A DNA stretch of 64,000 nt from NCBI GenBank assembly GCA_963704155.1, contig CAVPHF010000037.1:1-64000 (forward strand), given 5' to 3'. Source of the DNA: Thiohalocapsa sp963704155 (lineage in GTDB: Bacteria > Pseudomonadota > Gammaproteobacteria > Chromatiales > Chromatiaceae). The position numbers and the translations under genes were made by a program. This document shows, piece after piece, positions 34,794 to 45,409 of this stretch (the stretch's first letter is position 1; each line of letters begins with the position of its first letter). The notes beneath the pieces are model-generated. The model had not been told where the DNA came from, did not search any database, and was given only the letters and a program-made list of their open reading frames with translations.

Positions 34794-34832
34794 GTGAGCC
34801 AGAGCCGTGAGCCGGAGCCGTGAGCCAGAGAT
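34794..34832 (+). repeat. 13-bp tandem repeat, three units
   Basis: GTGAGCCAGAGCC, GTGAGCCGGAGCC and GTGAGCCAGAGAT in direct succession, 46 bp after the helicase stop in its direction of transcription. Likely slippage-derived; no role evident. Confidence 0.65.
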
Positions 34833-34878
34833 GCTGCAGATTGGTCATGTTTAGGATGTTGCGGTGCAGCCCATCTGC

Positions 34879-37722
34879 CTAGCCTCCGTCGTTGTCGGTG
34901 AACGCCTGCAGCTGTTCGCGCAGCGACGCGATGGCGCGTTCCGCGTTGGCGTTCGGGTCCCAGACGTGCGCGCCCCAACGAATGGGGTCGCGCAATTGCG
35001 GCGCCAGGCGCTGCGGCGACAGTAGGCTGTAGATCTTCTGCCAATCGCCCTCGACGCGCAGGGCAAGCTGCGGATTGATCACGTATTGGCCGTGGAGCAT
35101 GCGCTTGAACAGCTTGCGGTTGTACCGATCATCGCGGTCGACCTCGTTCTTCGACAGGATCGACGAGATGTAGCTGCGTTTCTTGCGACGGGCGGGGACG
35201 ATGGACTCCGGAAAATGCTCGAGCACCTCGGCGAAGTCGCCGGCGGCCAGCAGCTTGCGGCGTGTCGCCCAATTCTCACCAAGGCGTTGATAGAAGAGGA
35301 CCATCGCGATGCAGAGCATCAGGTATTCCATCAGTCGCTGATCGAGCTTCACCAGCCGCCCGTCGACCTGGATGTCGAGACTGGTCGGCGCCAGACGCTC
35401 GAACACCGCGGGCAGCTTGGCGCGTGCGAAGCGCTCGTCGGCGCAGGCGCGCTCCAGCGCGATCTGGAAGGCGTTGAGACCGTTGCCGTCGACCAGACTG
35501 GTATCGGCGTCGCGGTCGAGCAGTGCCTCGGCCAGCTCGGCATTGCCCATGCGGCTGGCGATCATCAATGGCGTCTGGCCGAAGACGTTGCGGAAGTCGA
35601 CGCCGTACTGATCGACCTGGCGCAGCACGCCGCCGGGGTGCTTCAGCCCATAGAGCATGAAATGCTTCTTCTCCAGCACCGGGAAGGCCTTGTCCGGCTG
35701 CTTCGCGGCCTTGAAGCCGCCCTGGATCAGGGCGTTCAACAGCCGCTGGTCGCGGTAGACCAGCGCGTACTCCATCAGTGCGATCGATGCCTTCTTCTCC
35801 TGCCGTTGCAACGCCTTGTCTTCCAGTTCGGCAAGCGCCTCACCGCGCAGCACGGTCCAGGGCACCTGGCGCTGCTTGAGGATCTGCTCGCGGATCTCGG
35901 CGGCCTGTTCTTCCTTGCCCTGGAGTTCGAGGCGATGTGCCTCGTGACGCCATTCCTCGAGGCTGGAGCTTTGCTCCTCGACGTCCTCGACGCCCTGGTG
36001 GATCTCGCTGAGGCCAAGCAGCGCCAGTAGATGTTGTTTCGGCCTCGGCTCGATCAGGTAGAGATTGCGCACCGCGCGTGTGACGGCGACATAGAGGGCG
36101 TTGATATAGAACTTGTAGATCTCGAGCGACTTGTCGCTCTTGTCGCGGCCGCGGGCGTAGCGCAGCTCGCCTTGGAGGTCGGTCTCGCCGAGATCGGCTG
36201 CGATGTCGCGAAAGCGCTTCTCCTCGCTGGAGACGAAGCCATACAGCAGCACGTTGTCGTATTCCAGCCCCTTGGCCTCGTGGATCGAGAACACCAGCGG
36301 CGTGCGGAAGTATTTACGCACCTCGGCCTTCTGCTCCGGGTGAAGCACCAGGATGGCGAAGCGTGCCGAGGCCGCCGTGCGTCGGTCCAGGTCGCGCTTG
36401 ACTTGATCATTGTCCTGCAGCAATCCGACCCGGCCGAGGGTTGGCCCGCGGCTGCGCACCAGATAGTTGCTTTCGCGATCGACGGAGCCAAAGCGCGCAT
36501 GCTTGATGTGCAGCAGGCGATTGGCGATCTCGGTGACCTGCGGCGAATTGCGGAAGTTGGCGTTGAGGATACGCACCAGGTCGGTGCCGGCGCCGGTGCC
36601 GGTATCGGCGCCCTGTGCGCGCCAGAACAGCGTCTTGACCTTGGACCAGGAAAAGAAATTGGGATGGACGATCTGGTTCGAGTCGCCGCACAGCAGAAAG
36701 CCGCGCATGTCGCGCAGCGAGCGCAGGATCAGCAGCAGCTGCACATTGGTCAGGTCCTGCACCTCGTCGACGACGACGAAGTCGTAGCGGGGCTCGACGC
36801 GCGCCAGCCAGGCATGGCTGACGATGTTGGGGTCGAACCAGCCCTGCTCGTCGAGGAAGCGCAGATACTTCTCGAACAGATCGTAGACGCCGGCGCGCGT
36901 CTCGGGCGCGAAGATCGACTGCTTGACGCCGAGCGCGAGATAGTCGTCGCGGCTGAGATAGGCGCGCGAGGGGTCGGTACCGGTAATGGCCCCCTGGAAC
37001 TCCTCGAACAGCTGGTGGCTGTCCTTCAGCTCCTTCGGCAGGCGCTGCCGGCCGGCCCATCCGGCGAACACCCGCGGTGTGATCTCCTTGCCTGCCGGGA
37101 CCTGGATGCTCTCCAGATATTCGCGGAATGAAAGGAAGTCGACCGTCTGCTCGTCGTTCTGCCAGTTGTTCGCGTAATAGAGCTCACGGGCGTTCTGTAC
37201 CAGGAAGGGCGAGCGCGTCACATAGAGGATGTCGCCGCTGGCATCCTTCATCTTCTCCAGCGTCAGCGCCGTCTTACCGCTGCCGGCGGAGCCGATGATC
37301 ACCAGCGGCGGCGGCTGGCGATAGATCGTCTCCTGGTCCTCGTCGAACGAGAGCACCTTGTCCAGCAGATGAAAACGTTGGAGCTTCGGATTGAGGTACG
37401 GCAGGTCGGGTGCCTCGTCCGCTGCCTCGGCATGCACGCACGGGATGCCGTCCTCGTCGATCTGGACCCCGCGGGCGAGAAAGCGCGACTTCTCGTAGGC
37501 GTGCCGCGGGATGTATTCAAGCATCAGCGCACAGCGCTCGCCCTGGTGGCGGTAGAGCGAGAACAGCAGCCGGTTGCTGCGGTCGAGCCGTGCCCGATAG
37601 AGGTTATCGCCGACCTTCTTGACGTCGGCAGAGCGAAAATCGTCCGCGGCGAGGCGGGCGGCGAGCTTGTCGTAGCCGGGAATGGCCGCGGTGTCGAGGC
37701 CACGGTAGCTGAGGATCTTCAT
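34879..37722 (-). CDS. RelE/ParE-like domain + SF1 helicase + ankyrin fusion
   Basis: 947 residues from ATG 37722. Residues about 1-85 resemble a RelE/ParE-type toxin fold (VKKVGDNLYRARLDRSNRLLFS, then LEYIPRHAYEKSRF). About 130-600 is a UvrD-like superfamily 1 helicase: Walker A IIGSAGSGKTAL, Walker B FVVVDEVQDLTN, GDSNQI, LNANFRNSPQVTEIA, IHEAKGLEYDNVLLYGF and YVAVTRAVRNLYLIE. After a charged helical region come ankyrin-like repeats (FGQTPLMIASRMGNAELAEALLD) and an unrecognised C-terminus of about 200 residues. The toxin-like unit resembles the antitoxin-free N-domain of some DNA-repair or defence helicases. No nuclease domain is seen. No obvious partner gene overlaps it. Role unknown; DNA repair or phage defence is inference. 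Confidence 0.75.
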   Translation of the reverse strand: MKILSYRGLDTAAIPGYDKLAARLAADDFRSADVKKVGDNLYRARLDRSNRLLFSLYRHQGERCALMLEYIPRHAYEKSRFLARGVQIDEDGIPCVHAEAADEAPDLPYLNPKLQRFHLLDKVLSFDEDQETIYRQPPPLVIIGSAGSGKTALTLEKMKDASGDILYVTRSPFLVQNARELYYANNWQNDEQTVDFLSFREYLESIQVPAGKEITPRVFAGWAGRQRLPKELKDSHQLFEEFQGAITGTDPSRAYLSRDDYLALGVKQSIFAPETRAGVYDLFEKYLRFLDEQGWFDPNIVSHAWLARVEPRYDFVVVDEVQDLTNVQLLLILRSLRDMRGFLLCGDSNQIVHPNFFSWSKVKTLFWRAQGADTGTGAGTDLVRILNANFRNSPQVTEIANRLLHIKHARFGSVDRESNYLVRSRGPTLGRVGLLQDNDQVKRDLDRRTAASARFAILVLHPEQKAEVRKYFRTPLVFSIHEAKGLEYDNVLLYGFVSSEEKRFRDIAADLGETDLQGELRYARGRDKSDKSLEIYKFYINALYVAVTRAVRNLYLIEPRPKQHLLALLGLSEIHQGVEDVEEQSSSLEEWRHEAHRLELQGKEEQAAEIREQILKQRQVPWTVLRGEALAELEDKALQRQEKKASIALMEYALVYRDQRLLNALIQGGFKAAKQPDKAFPVLEKKHFMLYGLKHPGGVLRQVDQYGVDFRNVFGQTPLMIASRMGNAELAEALLDRDADTSLVDGNGLNAFQIALERACADERFARAKLPAVFERLAPTSLDIQVDGRLVKLDQRLMEYLMLCIAMVLFYQRLGENWATRRKLLAAGDFAEVLEHFPESIVPARRKKRSYISSILSKNEVDRDDRYNRKLFKRMLHGQYVINPQLALRVEGDWQKIYSLLSPQRLAPQLRDPIRWGAHVWDPNANAERAIASLREQLQAFTDNDGG

Positions 37723-38149
37723 GCGCAGCGGGACTGGGTGCGAAACGGACGAGACACGTAAGTCAGTTCGCACATGCTAACCCACAATGGCAGCGAGGCG
37801 ATGCCTAGGCCGACCAGAGCAGGGCGTCGTTTTGCTCAAGCGACGCGTCGCCTCGAGTCGGCCGAGGGCCCAGGGCCAGAAGCGCGCGATCGCCCTGACC
37901 AGCGGCCCTTGGCCCTGGGCGCATGGCCCGAGTGCCGCGGTGCAGAGGTTCCGGGACCGTCTCTGATCGTTGTCGCGGTCGTTGTCGGGTCTTCGGGTTG
38001 TCGATTACGACAAACGACAACGAGAAAACTTGACTCATCTGTGGACGATGCCGCGCCCTCAAGTAATTTAGGCCCTGGGGAACCACACCGACAGCAAGCA
38101 GCTCGCCGCCGTTAAACGGCGGCGAGAAGCTCAGGGTCAATGGGAAGGA
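37723..38149. other. Helicase-hynL intergenic region with repeats
   Basis: No convincing gene on either strand. It contains a cluster of GTTGTCG (37969, 37981, 37997) facing CGACAA copies (38008, 38015), able to form a long imperfect hairpin, and the strong hairpin at 38102-38126. The helicase promoter should lie here. Confidence 0.5.
38102..38126 (-). terminator. Strong hairpin after hynL
   Basis: CTCGCCGCCGTT and AACGGCGGCGAG form a 12-bp inverted repeat around one base, starting 24 bp after the hynL stop. No U-run follows on the minus strand, so it may be a stabilising hairpin or an inefficient terminator of the hydrogenase operon. Confidence 0.55.
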
Positions 38150-39893
<1,744 letters not shown>

Positions 39894-39971
39894 GATGTCT
39901 AGTTCCGAGTGTCAAGGAGTGAGATTCAATGATCGAGCAGCGGGACCAGCGCCCTCGCCACTCGCCACTGG

Positions 39972-41240
39972 TTACTCGTCACTCTCTTTCAGATGCTCAG
40001 CGATCATCTCGGTCAGGCCGATCACGGGGATGTCCATGTTGAATTCCTCCAGGCCCTCCTCGAGCTGGGTGCGGCAGGTGGCGCACATGGTCACCATGCG
40101 TTCGGGCTCGACCTCTTCGATCTGCGCCTTCTTGCGTTTGAACGCGGCCATCTTCAGCTCCTCGGCGCGCTCGTTGGAGCTGACGCCGCCGCCGGCGCCG
40201 CAGCACCATTGGTACTTGCCGTGCTCTTTGAGCTCGACGAAGTTGTCGGCGACCAGATCCATCAGGCTGCGCTGCTGCTGGATGACGCCGCTCTTGCGGG
40301 CTAGGTTGCATGGATCGTGCATTGACAGCCGGTCGATCTCCTTGCCCTCGGTCTTGATTCGGCCGTCGGCGCGCAGTTGGTCCAGCACCTCGATGATATG
40401 GAACACCTTGAACGGATAGGCGCGGCCGATGTTGTTCGGTCCCTCCCAGCGAATGGCTGTGTAGGCATGACCGCACTCGGGGCTGATCACGTTCTTCACA
40501 CCCAAGGCCTCGGCGGCATCGACCACCCGCTGGGTCAGCTTGGCGGCAATGTCCTTGTTGCCGATCTGGATGCCCGCATTGGTGGCCTCGAAGCAGTCCT
40601 TGCTCAAGGTCCAGCTGACGCCGGCGTGGTCGAAGATCTTGGTGATGGCCTCCAGATACTCCGGGAAGTTGATGATCTCCATCGAGGACAACAGCACCAG
40701 ATAGTCGGCGCCCTGCTTGTCAATCGGCACCACCAGGCCGGTGGCCGTCTCGACATGCTTGATCTGAACCTCCAGCGTCTTCCACTGCAGACCCATGGGG
40801 CTGCCGGTGTTGACGGCGCGAACAGAGGCCGCGATCAGTCCTTCCGGTGCATGGCCTGACGCGACCATCCCCTCGCGTGCCTTGCGGATCATGTACTGGA
40901 TGTCATTACCGACCGGGCAGACCATCGAGCAGCGCCCGCACATGCTGCAGGAGTCGTACAGCAGCGGCTCCCAGTCGGCCAGCATCTGGTCGGTGATCTG
41001 CTTACCCAGCCCGAGCTTATCCTTTAGTTTTCCCCAAAGCGTGTATTCCTGCTCCCACAGCAGACGCATCGGCTCCAGCTTGTGGATTGGCGTGTACTTC
41101 GGGTCGCCAGTCTCTTCATAGAAAGGGCAGGCGCTGGCACAGAGTCCGCAGTGCACACAGCTCGAGAAGAAGGCCGCAACCGGCGCGTCCATTTCCTCGC
41201 GCAGGGCCTTCAGGCCGCGTTCGAGTGAAAAGTCGCTCAT
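39972..41240 (-). CDS. isp2: Isp2, HdrD/DsrK-like iron-sulfur protein
   Basis: 422-residue cytoplasmic electron-transfer protein of the hydrogenase complex. Two 4Fe-4S clusters are bound by CVHCGLCASACP and CSMCGRCSMVCPVG. The C-terminal half has two CCG-type domains, including HDPCNLARKSG, WCCGAGGG and MCATCRTQLEEG, as in heterodisulfide reductase HdrD and DsrK. With membrane partner Isp1 it is thought to link H2 oxidation to quinone or sulfur metabolism. It overlaps isp1 by four bases. Confidence 0.92.
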   Translation of the reverse strand: MSDFSLERGLKALREEMDAPVAAFFSSCVHCGLCASACPFYEETGDPKYTPIHKLEPMRLLWEQEYTLWGKLKDKLGLGKQITDQMLADWEPLLYDSCSMCGRCSMVCPVGNDIQYMIRKAREGMVASGHAPEGLIAASVRAVNTGSPMGLQWKTLEVQIKHVETATGLVVPIDKQGADYLVLLSSMEIINFPEYLEAITKIFDHAGVSWTLSKDCFEATNAGIQIGNKDIAAKLTQRVVDAAEALGVKNVISPECGHAYTAIRWEGPNNIGRAYPFKVFHIIEVLDQLRADGRIKTEGKEIDRLSMHDPCNLARKSGVIQQQRSLMDLVADNFVELKEHGKYQWCCGAGGGVSSNERAEELKMAAFKRKKAQIEEVEPERMVTMCATCRTQLEEGLEEFNMDIPVIGLTEMIAEHLKESDE

Positions 41241-41899
41241 GACTGCACCCCCTTGCGCCCGAAGATGGCGCCGTTGTACCAGCGGGCGGCGAACGCCGTG
41301 AAGATATGAGTGAGCTTGGTAAACGGCAGCACGATCAGGAACACCTCGGCGGTCAGGATATGGATGCCAAGCGCCAGCGGGTAGGGGTTGATCAGGCGGT
41401 GGTAGGCCAGGTAGCCGGTCAGCACCACCAGGAAGGTAACGCCCCAGATCAGGTAGTCCTCGGTCGTGCTCAGAAACTTCTTCACCGGATGCGTGAGCCG
41501 ATGGATCAGCGCCGCGACCAGGCCGAGCAGTGTGATTGCGGTAATGCCGTCGACCACCGGGTTCGGCAACGCCGGCCAGCCGATGCCGAAGGTGCTCTTG
41601 ATCAGTTCGACGTGTGGGATGAACAGCAGCAGCGCGACGATGAAACCGATATGCCAGATGGTGCCGACCACGACATCGAAGGGCGCGCGCTGCAAGGTGC
41701 CCGGATCAGGGTAAAACCGTCTGTAGATGGTCTTCAGCCCCGGCACGAACTCGCCGCCACGCGCCTCGGCATAGTTGTGGCGCCGGCCGAGGACAAAGAT
41801 CTCGGTCAGGCGGATCAGCAGACCGACGGCAAAGATCGCGAGCGCGATCTGGAACATCGGCCCCTTGGTAAACAGCAGAAAGTCGATCGAGCTCATCAT
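41237..41899 (-). CDS. isp1: Isp1, NarI/DsrM-like cytochrome b subunit
   Basis: 220-residue inner-membrane protein with about five membrane helices, similar to the NarI/DsrM di-haem cytochrome b type. His residues suited to haem ligation occur in VGTIWHIGFIVALLLF, ALIHRLTHPVKKF and LGIHILTAEVFL. It passes electrons between the periplasmic hydrogenase, Isp2 and the quinone pool. It overlaps hynS and isp2 by four bases each, so translation is coupled. Confidence 0.92.
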   Translation of the reverse strand: MMSSIDFLLFTKGPMFQIALAIFAVGLLIRLTEIFVLGRRHNYAEARGGEFVPGLKTIYRRFYPDPGTLQRAPFDVVVGTIWHIGFIVALLLFIPHVELIKSTFGIGWPALPNPVVDGITAITLLGLVAALIHRLTHPVKKFLSTTEDYLIWGVTFLVVLTGYLAYHRLINPYPLALGIHILTAEVFLIVLPFTKLTHIFTAFAARWYNGAIFGRKGVQS

Positions 41900-43008
41900 A
41901 GTTTCTGCTCCAGTTCTTCGGCGGTGACGGGCTGGTGCGTGGCCTTCGCCGCGGCAGACTTGCGTCGGCTCAAAATGCCGGCGCCCGCGCCGACCGCGAT
42001 TCCGGCCGCCCCTGCCGCGAGCAGCGTGTCGCCGGAGTCACCAATCGGCACCGATAGCGGTTTGTAGAAGCCACCGGCATCCCAGAAGTCCGGTTCAGAG
42101 CAGCCCAGGCAGGGGTGCCCGGATTCGACCGGCCAGCTTGTGCCGCCGTTCCACTTCATGGTGGCACAGGCGTTGTAGGCCATCGGCCCCTTGCAGCCAA
42201 GCCGGTATAGGCACCAGCCCGCCTTGGCACCCTCGTCGTCGAATGTCTCGGCGAACAGGCCCTTGTCGTAGAAGGGGCGACGGTAGCAGCGGTCGTGGAT
42301 GGATTGACCGAAGAACGCCAGCGGCCGGTTGTATTCGTCCAGGTCCGGCAGCTTGCCGAAGGTTAGGTATTGTGCCAGCACGCCGGTGATGACCATCGGC
42401 ACCGGCGGACAGCCGGAGACGTTGATGATGGGCTTGTCCTTGATGATGTCCGACACGGCCACCGCGCCGGATGGGTTCGGCTCGGCCTTCGGCAGCCCGC
42501 CAAAGGCCGCACAGGTGCCGACCGCTACAACGGCAGCGGCGCCGGCAACGGTTTCCTTCAGCATCTCCAGGTTGCTGATGCCGGCAATGGTGGAGTAGCC
42601 GGGATTGGCGTCAGGGCCCGGCAGGGAGCCGTCGACAACCACCAGATACTGGCCCTCGTTCTCGTGCATCGCCTGCTCGCGGGCATGCTCGGCGGCGTCA
42701 CCGGCGGCGGCCTGCAGCGTGTGGTGATAGTCCAGCGAGATGACGTCGAGGATCAGGTTCTCAACCGTCGGCGAGAAGCTTCGGGTGAGCGACTCGGTGC
42801 AGCCGGTGCACTCCTGAAACGACAGCCAGATGACCGAAGGCCGACGCGCTTGCTCCAGCGCCGCCGCGATGGCGGGCGCCATGCTCGGCGGCAGCGCCAT
42901 CATCGATGCGGTGGCGGCGCAGAACTTGAGGAAGCCGCGTCGCGAGACCCCTTGTTGGCGGAGACTCTCGCCCAAGGTCAGTTGCTGGGGTTTTCTGAGA
43001 ACAGCCAT
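41896..43008 (-). CDS. hynS: [NiFe]-hydrogenase small subunit HynS
   Basis: 370 residues from ATG 43008 (AGGAGG four bases upstream). A twin-arginine signal, SRRGFLKFCAATASMMALPP, exports the folded heterodimer. Cluster ligands include ECTGCTESL, GTCAAFGG, SGCPP and HPCLGCSEPDFW. The C-terminal helix DTLLAAGAAGIAVGAGAGIL anchors it in the membrane. The operon order hynS-isp1-isp2-hynL marks an Isp-type (group 1e) hydrogenase, known from purple sulfur bacteria for H2 uptake coupled to sulfur metabolism. Upstream in-frame sequence belongs to the HupH-like gene region. Confidence 0.95.
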   Translation of the reverse strand: MAVLRKPQQLTLGESLRQQGVSRRGFLKFCAATASMMALPPSMAPAIAAALEQARRPSVIWLSFQECTGCTESLTRSFSPTVENLILDVISLDYHHTLQAAAGDAAEHAREQAMHENEGQYLVVVDGSLPGPDANPGYSTIAGISNLEMLKETVAGAAAVVAVGTCAAFGGLPKAEPNPSGAVAVSDIIKDKPIINVSGCPPVPMVITGVLAQYLTFGKLPDLDEYNRPLAFFGQSIHDRCYRRPFYDKGLFAETFDDEGAKAGWCLYRLGCKGPMAYNACATMKWNGGTSWPVESGHPCLGCSEPDFWDAGGFYKPLSVPIGDSGDTLLAAGAAGIAVGAGAGILSRRKSAAAKATHQPVTAEELEQKL

Positions 43009-43019
43009 GATTCCTCCTG

Positions 43020-43517
43020 TCAGGATGCGGAAGGGCCGTCGGCGTCCATGCCGAGGCCTGAAACGGGGTCGGCGGACAATGGGTGGCGAGCACCCGCCTG
43101 CGTGGCGTCCTGCAGACGTGCGTCGAGCGCACTCAGCGCGTCCGCCAGGTCGGCGCTCTGGGTGCGCAGTATCCGTGGAACCTGGTCGATCTCGATCTGC
43201 AGCGCGATGCGCTGTCCGTCGGCGTTGGCATAGTCGACTACCCAGACGCCCGGGAAGCGGGTCTCCCAGATGTGGCTCGGGCCCAGCGCGTCGATGGTGG
43301 CCTGCACCTCGCCACGGCCAAGGATCGCCATCAGCCGATCCTCGTCGCCGGGTCCGAATGGCATCGCGGCCAAATCGATACAGGTCGCCTCGCCGCCAGC
43401 GATGAGTTTGGCGACGGCGTGACGGATCTCGCTCAGGATGGGCAAGGCGTTGCCGAAGTTCTGCGGCGCGGCTGGCGCCTGCTCGACCTGGATCGGAATG
43501 TCGCCCAGCCTGAACAT
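43020..43517 (-). CDS. HupH/HyaF-like hydrogenase maturation protein, short
   Basis: 165 residues. The segment AILGRGEVQATIDALGPSHIWETRFPGVWVVDYAN followed by LQIEIDQVPRIL matches the HupH C-terminal domain (HyaF, HupH), which assists maturation of the small subunit. The protein is only about half the length of full HupH/HyaF, so it corresponds essentially to that domain with a short N-terminus. It lies 11 bp upstream of hynS in the same operon. Gene symbol left open because locus naming varies. Confidence 0.75.
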   Translation of the reverse strand: MFRLGDIPIQVEQAPAAPQNFGNALPILSEIRHAVAKLIAGGEATCIDLAAMPFGPGDEDRLMAILGRGEVQATIDALGPSHIWETRFPGVWVVDYANADGQRIALQIEIDQVPRILRTQSADLADALSALDARLQDATQAGARHPLSADPVSGLGMDADGPSAS

Positions 43518-43640
43518 GCCATCCCTCCGCTACTATCACTTATAGCTAATTTTATGCTTGTCTTATGAATCCGGCTTTGACCTGGGGCAGGAAGTGCGAC
43601 GAGGAGCCGACGAATCGCAATCTTGACCGTCGATTAGGCG

Positions 43641-44129
43641 TCAAGGCGGAGGCATATCCGAGCGCCAGCGCACGAGCAGTGTGCGAATTGCGTCGATGGC
43701 CTTCGGCACGGCGGTCGCCACCGATGGGGTGAGTTCGCTTCCCCAATCGACACGTTCGGGCTCGATGCCGATCAAGGCGCGCTGGCAGGGAAGGCTGTCG
43801 GTGAGGCGGGCGATGTCCATCAGGTCGGCCAGGCTGACCTCGTGCACGCTTTTTGCGTTGCGGCTGAGCTGCCGGTCCATGGCCTCGCCCTCAAAGGTGC
43901 GGATGCTGCCTGGCGGATCGCCCATGGCCGCAGCATCGACGACGATCAGACGCTCGGCATCGGCGATCGGGCCGGCCAGCGTGAAGCTGAGCGTGCCTCC
44001 GTCGAGCAGGGTGAGATCGGCATCGGTCGCGGCGTCCTGCGCCAGGCCCTGCAATACCGCGACGCCGACGCCCTCGTCGCTGAGCAGCAGGTTGCCGAGA
44101 CCCAGGATCAGCGTGCCTGATTTATCCAT
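43641..44129 (-). CDS. hynD: Hydrogenase maturation endopeptidase HynD
   Basis: 162-residue M52/HyaD-family protease that cleaves the C-terminal tail of the large subunit after nickel insertion. Motifs are LGLGNLLLSDEGVGVAVL (metal-binding Glu/Asp), LLDGGTLSFTL, LIVVDAA and a C-terminal IGIEPERVDWG. Substrate is probably HynL, encoded downstream. It is first in the minus-strand hydrogenase cluster, 123 bp before the HupH-like gene, and divergent from hypC. Confidence 0.92.
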   Translation of the reverse strand: MDKSGTLILGLGNLLLSDEGVGVAVLQGLAQDAATDADLTLLDGGTLSFTLAGPIADAERLIVVDAAAMGDPPGSIRTFEGEAMDRQLSRNAKSVHEVSLADLMDIARLTDSLPCQRALIGIEPERVDWGSELTPSVATAVPKAIDAIRTLLVRWRSDMPPP

Positions 44130-44230
44130 CTTGAGGCCTCGCCTTGGCGACCTTCCCGCTACTTGCCGCGGACAGGTGGGCCGCCGTAGGCTGGGAGATG
44201 AGTTGATTGTTCTGTTGCGGGTGAAACGCT

Positions 44231-44467
44231 ATGTGCATGGGTATCCCGATGCGGATTATTGCCATCAATGGTCTGATGGCGCGGTGTGAGGCCAAGGGGA
44301 TCGAGCGCGATGCCAGCCTGCTGATGCTGGAACATGAGCAGTTGAAGCTGGGCGACTATGTGGTCGTGCATCTGGGCCACGCCATCGATACCGTCACGCC
44401 CGAGCATGCGGCCGAGGCATGGGCCATCTACGATCAGATGCTGGGATCAGATGCTGGCGGCGTCTAG
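44231..44467 (+). CDS. hypC: Hydrogenase assembly chaperone HypC
   Basis: 78 residues. It starts MCMGIPMRI with the catalytic N-terminal Cys2, then LGDYVVVHLGHAIDTVTPEHAAEAW, typical for HypC/HupF. HypC carries the Fe(CN)2CO group with HypD and delivers it to the large subunit precursor. It is alone on the plus strand, divergent from hynD across 101 bp that should contain both promoters. hypABDEF are not in the window. Confidence 0.9.
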   Translation: MCMGIPMRIIAINGLMARCEAKGIERDASLLMLEHEQLKLGDYVVVHLGHAIDTVTPEHAAEAWAIYDQMLGSDAGGV

Positions 44468-44631
44468 TCCAGCCTGATCACCAGAATAACGCCGTGGCTA
44501 CACATCAGGCTCGCTCGATTAGCCGAAGTGACTATCGCCCTGGCTGAGAACGCGCAACGCAATGCTGCGCACTTCGAGACCCGTGATAGAGGCGGCGCTG
44601 AGCGCTGTGCAAGCGCCTCAGCGCACCGCGC

Positions 44632-45096
44632 TCAGCCGGCCGCGTCGATGAACTCGTCGGCGATTGCGTACTGGCGTTGAACTTCATCCGTGTGCGCGCC
44701 ATCGGCGCCTTCCACCAACTCGCAATTGTTGGCCATGCGGGCCTGCATCGCTGCCTTCAGGGCGCGGTTGGTCTTGTCGGTGAGCAGCTTCTCCGGCGCC
44801 AGGGCGGCGGCCGTTGCGGCAGCAACGAAATGGTCGGCTTGCGCCAGCCAGTCGGTGTCTTTTCCGCAATCAGTGTAAGTCTTGGTGGCCCAGGCCTTGG
44901 CGCCACGGTAGGCGTCCTCCAGTTCGCCGGGGGTTGCGTCCGCGCGCAGCGCCGTCTCGATGGCGCGGTTCACGCGCTCATCCTTGCTCAGGTGCACCAC
45001 GCTCTGGGCGAAGCGGGCGCCAATGATGCGCTGCTGATCATCAGGCAGCCTGTCTAACAGGGTGCGAAGGTCCTGGTCGTTGCTGATCGTTGCCAT
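44632..45096 (-). CDS. Unknown helical protein near the hydrogenase locus
   Basis: 154 residues from ATG 45096, with GAGGAG eight bases upstream. Predicted mostly helical: MATISNDQDLRTLLDRLPDD, a repeated-looking ALRADATPGELEDAYRGAKAWATKTY and a C-terminal helix. No signal peptide or membrane segment. Family not recognised. It lies on the minus strand between hypC and ppsR. The longer open frame upstream is not supported by a ribosome site. Confidence 0.65.
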   Translation of the reverse strand: MATISNDQDLRTLLDRLPDDQQRIIGARFAQSVVHLSKDERVNRAIETALRADATPGELEDAYRGAKAWATKTYTDCGKDTDWLAQADHFVAAATAAALAPEKLLTDKTNRALKAAMQARMANNCELVEGADGAHTDEVQRQYAIADEFIDAAG

Positions 45097-45409
45097 GATC
45101 GGGCTCCTCATGCTGAAGGTGACGTCCGGACTGGGCATATTGGCTGAGCGTTTTGGCCGGATACGGATTGCGGCCGAGACCGAGACCCGAATCTGCCCCC
45201 AGAGCCACCCCGTCTGGTCGCTGCAGCGGTGTCTCGCCAGCACACGGCCGGACCGATCGTGGCGCGTGCGGGCCGATGTCGCGACAGACAAGCGGCGGCA
45301 ACGCGGGTCTCCATCGCTTACTATCTGTCCTCCGCCGGCGCTGCCGCATTGATATTCATCACGCCAAGACGCCGTCTTGCCGTCACTGGTTGGGAAAGCC
45401 CCTAGGAAC
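45097..45409. other. Intergenic region upstream of ppsR
   Basis: Divergent promoter region of the unknown protein gene and ppsR. No gene, repeat or motif worth naming was seen. Confidence 0.4.

Noticed and set aside
37774..38115. Plus-strand ORF between helicase and hynL
   Set aside because: No recognisable features and crosses the repeated GTTGTCG cluster.
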